From: Saccharospirillum mangrovi
GTDB lineage: Bacteria > Pseudomonadota > Gammaproteobacteria > Pseudomonadales > Natronospirillaceae
Direction: 5' to 3'
DNA length: 64,000 nt
Assembly (NCBI RefSeq): GCF_003367315.1
Contig: NZ_CP031415.1
Span: 186,001 to 250,000 of the forward strand
Part shown: positions 62,584 through 64,000 of the stretch, piece after piece
Position numbering within the stretch: the first letter of the stretch is position 1
Layout of the letters: the number at the start of each line of letters is the position of its first letter
The notes under the pieces: model-generated
What the model was told of the DNA's origin: nothing
The model's database searches: none
The model's input: the letters and a program-made list of their open reading frames with translations, nothing else
Translations under genes and position numbers: made by a program

Positions 62584-63414
62584 ATGCGTACTTTGCTTCT
62601 TAGTGTTGCAACCCTGATCGTTTTGACCGGTTGCGCCGGCCTCGGCGTGGGTAACGTCTATCGCGCGCCCAGTTTCCAACATCAGAGCAGCCAACTGACG
62701 TCGCTCAGTTGGCAACAACTGAACGGCCGCAGCCGCATCAGCATTCAAAACCCCAACGCTTACTCGCTGCCAGTGCAATCGCTGCAAGCTGAACTCTGGC
62801 TCGATGGCGAGCCCTGGCTGCAACTCGACAGCCCGCCGATTGCCGGTTTGGCGGCTGGCCTATCCACCACGGTGGAACTGGATTGGTCGGTGGCGGTGGC
62901 CGGTTTGGTCAGCCGCGTGTCCAACGCTTATGACGCCGGTGAAGTGGAACTGACGCTGCAACTGGCACCGACAGTGGATGTGCCGGTGCTCGGTCCGCGC
63001 CAACTGCAATGGCAGCACGATTTCGTTGTGCCAGTGCCGCAATTGCCCAAGGTTCAACTGGCCGACTGGCGCGTGCGCGACGCCAGCCTGACGTCGCTGA
63101 CACTGGAACTGGATTTGCTGCTGGATAACCCCAATCGCTTCGGCCTCGACACCGGCCCGGTTCAACTGGCGTTGCGCAACGGTGCTGCGCCCATCTCCGC
63201 CGTGCGGCTCAATGCGCTGTCGCTGGCGGCCGATTCACAGCAGAAACAATCCACGCAACTGACGCTCAATTACGGCGATCTGGGTCTGACAATCGCCCGG
63301 GCGCTCACGGGTGGCGGTTGGCCGAGCAATCTGGGCCTGAGCTGGAGCGCGCCGCTGCGCAGCCCGGACCTGGGCCTTGATCTGCCCAGCTTCAACGGCG
63401 AGGTGGCGTTATGA
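62584..63414 (+). CDS. LEA type 2-like lipoprotein
   Basis: A 276-residue protein with lipobox LTGC (C17). Two similar halves of about 120 residues follow, each with an N-P-N motif in a beta-sandwich: SIQNPNAYSLPVQSLQAELWLDG and LLDNPNRFGLDTGPVQLALRNG, typical of the LEA_2/water-stress-hypersensitive fold. It should be anchored in the envelope. Function unknown. The ATG at 62584 precedes the signal peptide; an in-frame start at 62527 adds a polar stretch. The stop overlaps the next gene by four bases. Confidence 0.82.
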   Translation: MRTLLLSVATLIVLTGCAGLGVGNVYRAPSFQHQSSQLTSLSWQQLNGRSRISIQNPNAYSLPVQSLQAELWLDGEPWLQLDSPPIAGLAAGLSTTVELDWSVAVAGLVSRVSNAYDAGEVELTLQLAPTVDVPVLGPRQLQWQHDFVVPVPQLPKVQLADWRVRDASLTSLTLELDLLLDNPNRFGLDTGPVQLALRNGAAPISAVRLNALSLAADSQQKQSTQLTLNYGDLGLTIARALTGGGWPSNLGLSWSAPLRSPDLGLDLPSFNGEVAL

Positions 63415-64000
63415 ACGGTTTCCGTAGCAGTGTTATCTGGCTGACCATTTCATTGAGTTCGTTCGCCAGCGCCTCAACGCTGAGCGAAGTGCGCTCTAAA
63501 GATCAGCTCGACTGTGGCGTTTCCACCGGCATTCCTGGCTTTTCCAATCCCGATCAGCAAGGTCGTTGGAGCGGGCTGGATGTCGATATCTGTCGCGCCG
63601 TCGCCGCCGCTGTGCTGGGCGATGCCGACAAGGTGCGCTACATACCGCTGACACCGGGCGACCGCTTTTCGGCGTTGTCGTCCGGCGAAGTGGACATCTT
63701 GTCGCGCAACACCACCTGGACACATTCACGCGACACCACACTCGGAATGATCTTCGCCGGCATCGCCTTTTACGACGGCCAGGGTTTTATGGTGCAGCGC
63801 ACCTCCGGCATTCAGAGCGTCAGTGATTTAGGCGGCGCAGCCGTATGTGTGCAGGGCGGCACCACCAGTGAATTGAATCTGGCCGACTATTTCCGCGAGC
63901 ACCGGCTGAATTATCAGCCGGTGTCGTTCGGTACTTCGGACCTGGCGTTGGAAGGGTTTCAGGCCGGTCGTTGTGCGGTGTTGTCGTCCGATTTATCGCA
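63411..64000 (+). CDS. AapJ-like amino-acid-binding protein, cut by window edge
   Basis: The frame starts at ATG 63411, overlapping the previous stop codon, and stays open for 196 codons to the right edge. A signal peptide ends near FASASTL (about residue 21). It closely follows AapJ of the same window: LDCGVSTGIPGFSN, WSGLDVDICRAVAAAVLGD, ILSRNTTWTHSRDTTLGM and AVCVQGGTTSELNLADYF. It should bind L-amino acids in the periplasm. Whether its own permeases follow lies beyond the edge. Confidence 0.88.
   Translation, partial: MNGFRSSVIWLTISLSSFASASTLSEVRSKDQLDCGVSTGIPGFSNPDQQGRWSGLDVDICRAVAAAVLGDADKVRYIPLTPGDRFSALSSGEVDILSRNTTWTHSRDTTLGMIFAGIAFYDGQGFMVQRTSGIQSVSDLGGAAVCVQGGTTSELNLADYFREHRLNYQPVSFGTSDLALEGFQAGRCAVLSSDLS

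Noticed and set aside
1-64000. tRNA, rRNA or phage genes
   Set aside because: No cloverleaf with conserved TTCRANNC arm, rRNA core sequence or phage structural motif was seen when reading both strands; short RNAs cannot be fully excluded without a covariance search.

Overview
The window looks like a chromosomal stretch of a free-living gammaproteobacterium, probably an oceanospirillalean or pseudomonad relative. The evidence is the lptM-lysA-dapF-DUF484 block, pyrE next to a crc-type gene, an AapJQMP amino-acid transporter with its own sigma54-type two-component system, and a complete rutA-F cluster. GC is high and gene density is normal for such a genome. I saw no rRNA, tRNA, CRISPR array, insertion sequence or prophage. 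The genus is inference only.

Layout. 1-4.9 kb: end of a class A beta-lactamase-like serine hydrolase, a thioesterase, an aldo/keto reductase, and a MoxR-ATPase/VWA pair split by a 138-bp palindromic repeat. 4.9-10.9 kb: rutF-E-D-C-B-A on the minus strand with divergent rutR and a DMT transporter; the rutA-rutR gap carries a sigma54-type promoter, an NtrC-type site and a RutR-type operator. 11-13.4 kb: outer-membrane phospholipase A and a prolidase. 13.5-17.3 kb: a ferric-iron ABC transporter with its ATPase convergent to permease and binding protein, and a Fur-like box. 17.5-22.5 kb: a choice-of-anchor I protein behind a Pho-box array, LysE exporter, LysR regulator, TauE/SafE permease and an orphan solute-binding protein. 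22.5-25.2 kb: a leader with a strong terminator hairpin, then a large Kelch-repeat lipoprotein. 25.5-33.5 kb: aapJQMP plus sensor kinase and sigma54 activator.

33.6-43.2 kb: GNAT, an AstE/AspA-like hydrolase paired with a RimK ligase, MgtE, then DUF484-dapF-lysA-lptM (lptM is only 48 codons), a PagL-like protein, a TVP38 protein and pyrE. 43.5-47.5 kb: a Crc-type protein, a TetR/hydrolase pair around a perfect dyad, and comM. 47.6-49.5 kb: an ilv leader peptide with a textbook attenuator and an acetolactate synthase large subunit with no small subunit beside it. 49.5-53.9 kb: two tandem paralogous NAD-binding proteins, a LysR gene, and the apparent remnant of a second LysR promoter. 53.9-58.7 kb: a FIST-GGDEF-EAL protein, a GIY-YIG protein, and a 5'-nucleotidase lipoprotein behind a Pho box. 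58.8-64 kb: serA, then a run of tightly packed envelope genes including two solute-binding proteins without permeases in view.

Common themes are nutrient scavenging (pyrimidine nitrogen, amino acids, iron, phosphate) and visible regulatory DNA: two sigma54-type promoters with NtrC-like sites, two Pho boxes with the same -10 hexamer at the same spacing, a Fur-like box, a CRP-type dyad and an attenuator. No single locus is clearly a new system. The best leads are the two Pho promoters, the layered aap upstream region, the RimK/AstE-like pair, the leader terminator before the Kelch lipoprotein, and the duplicated NAD-binding/LysR locus.
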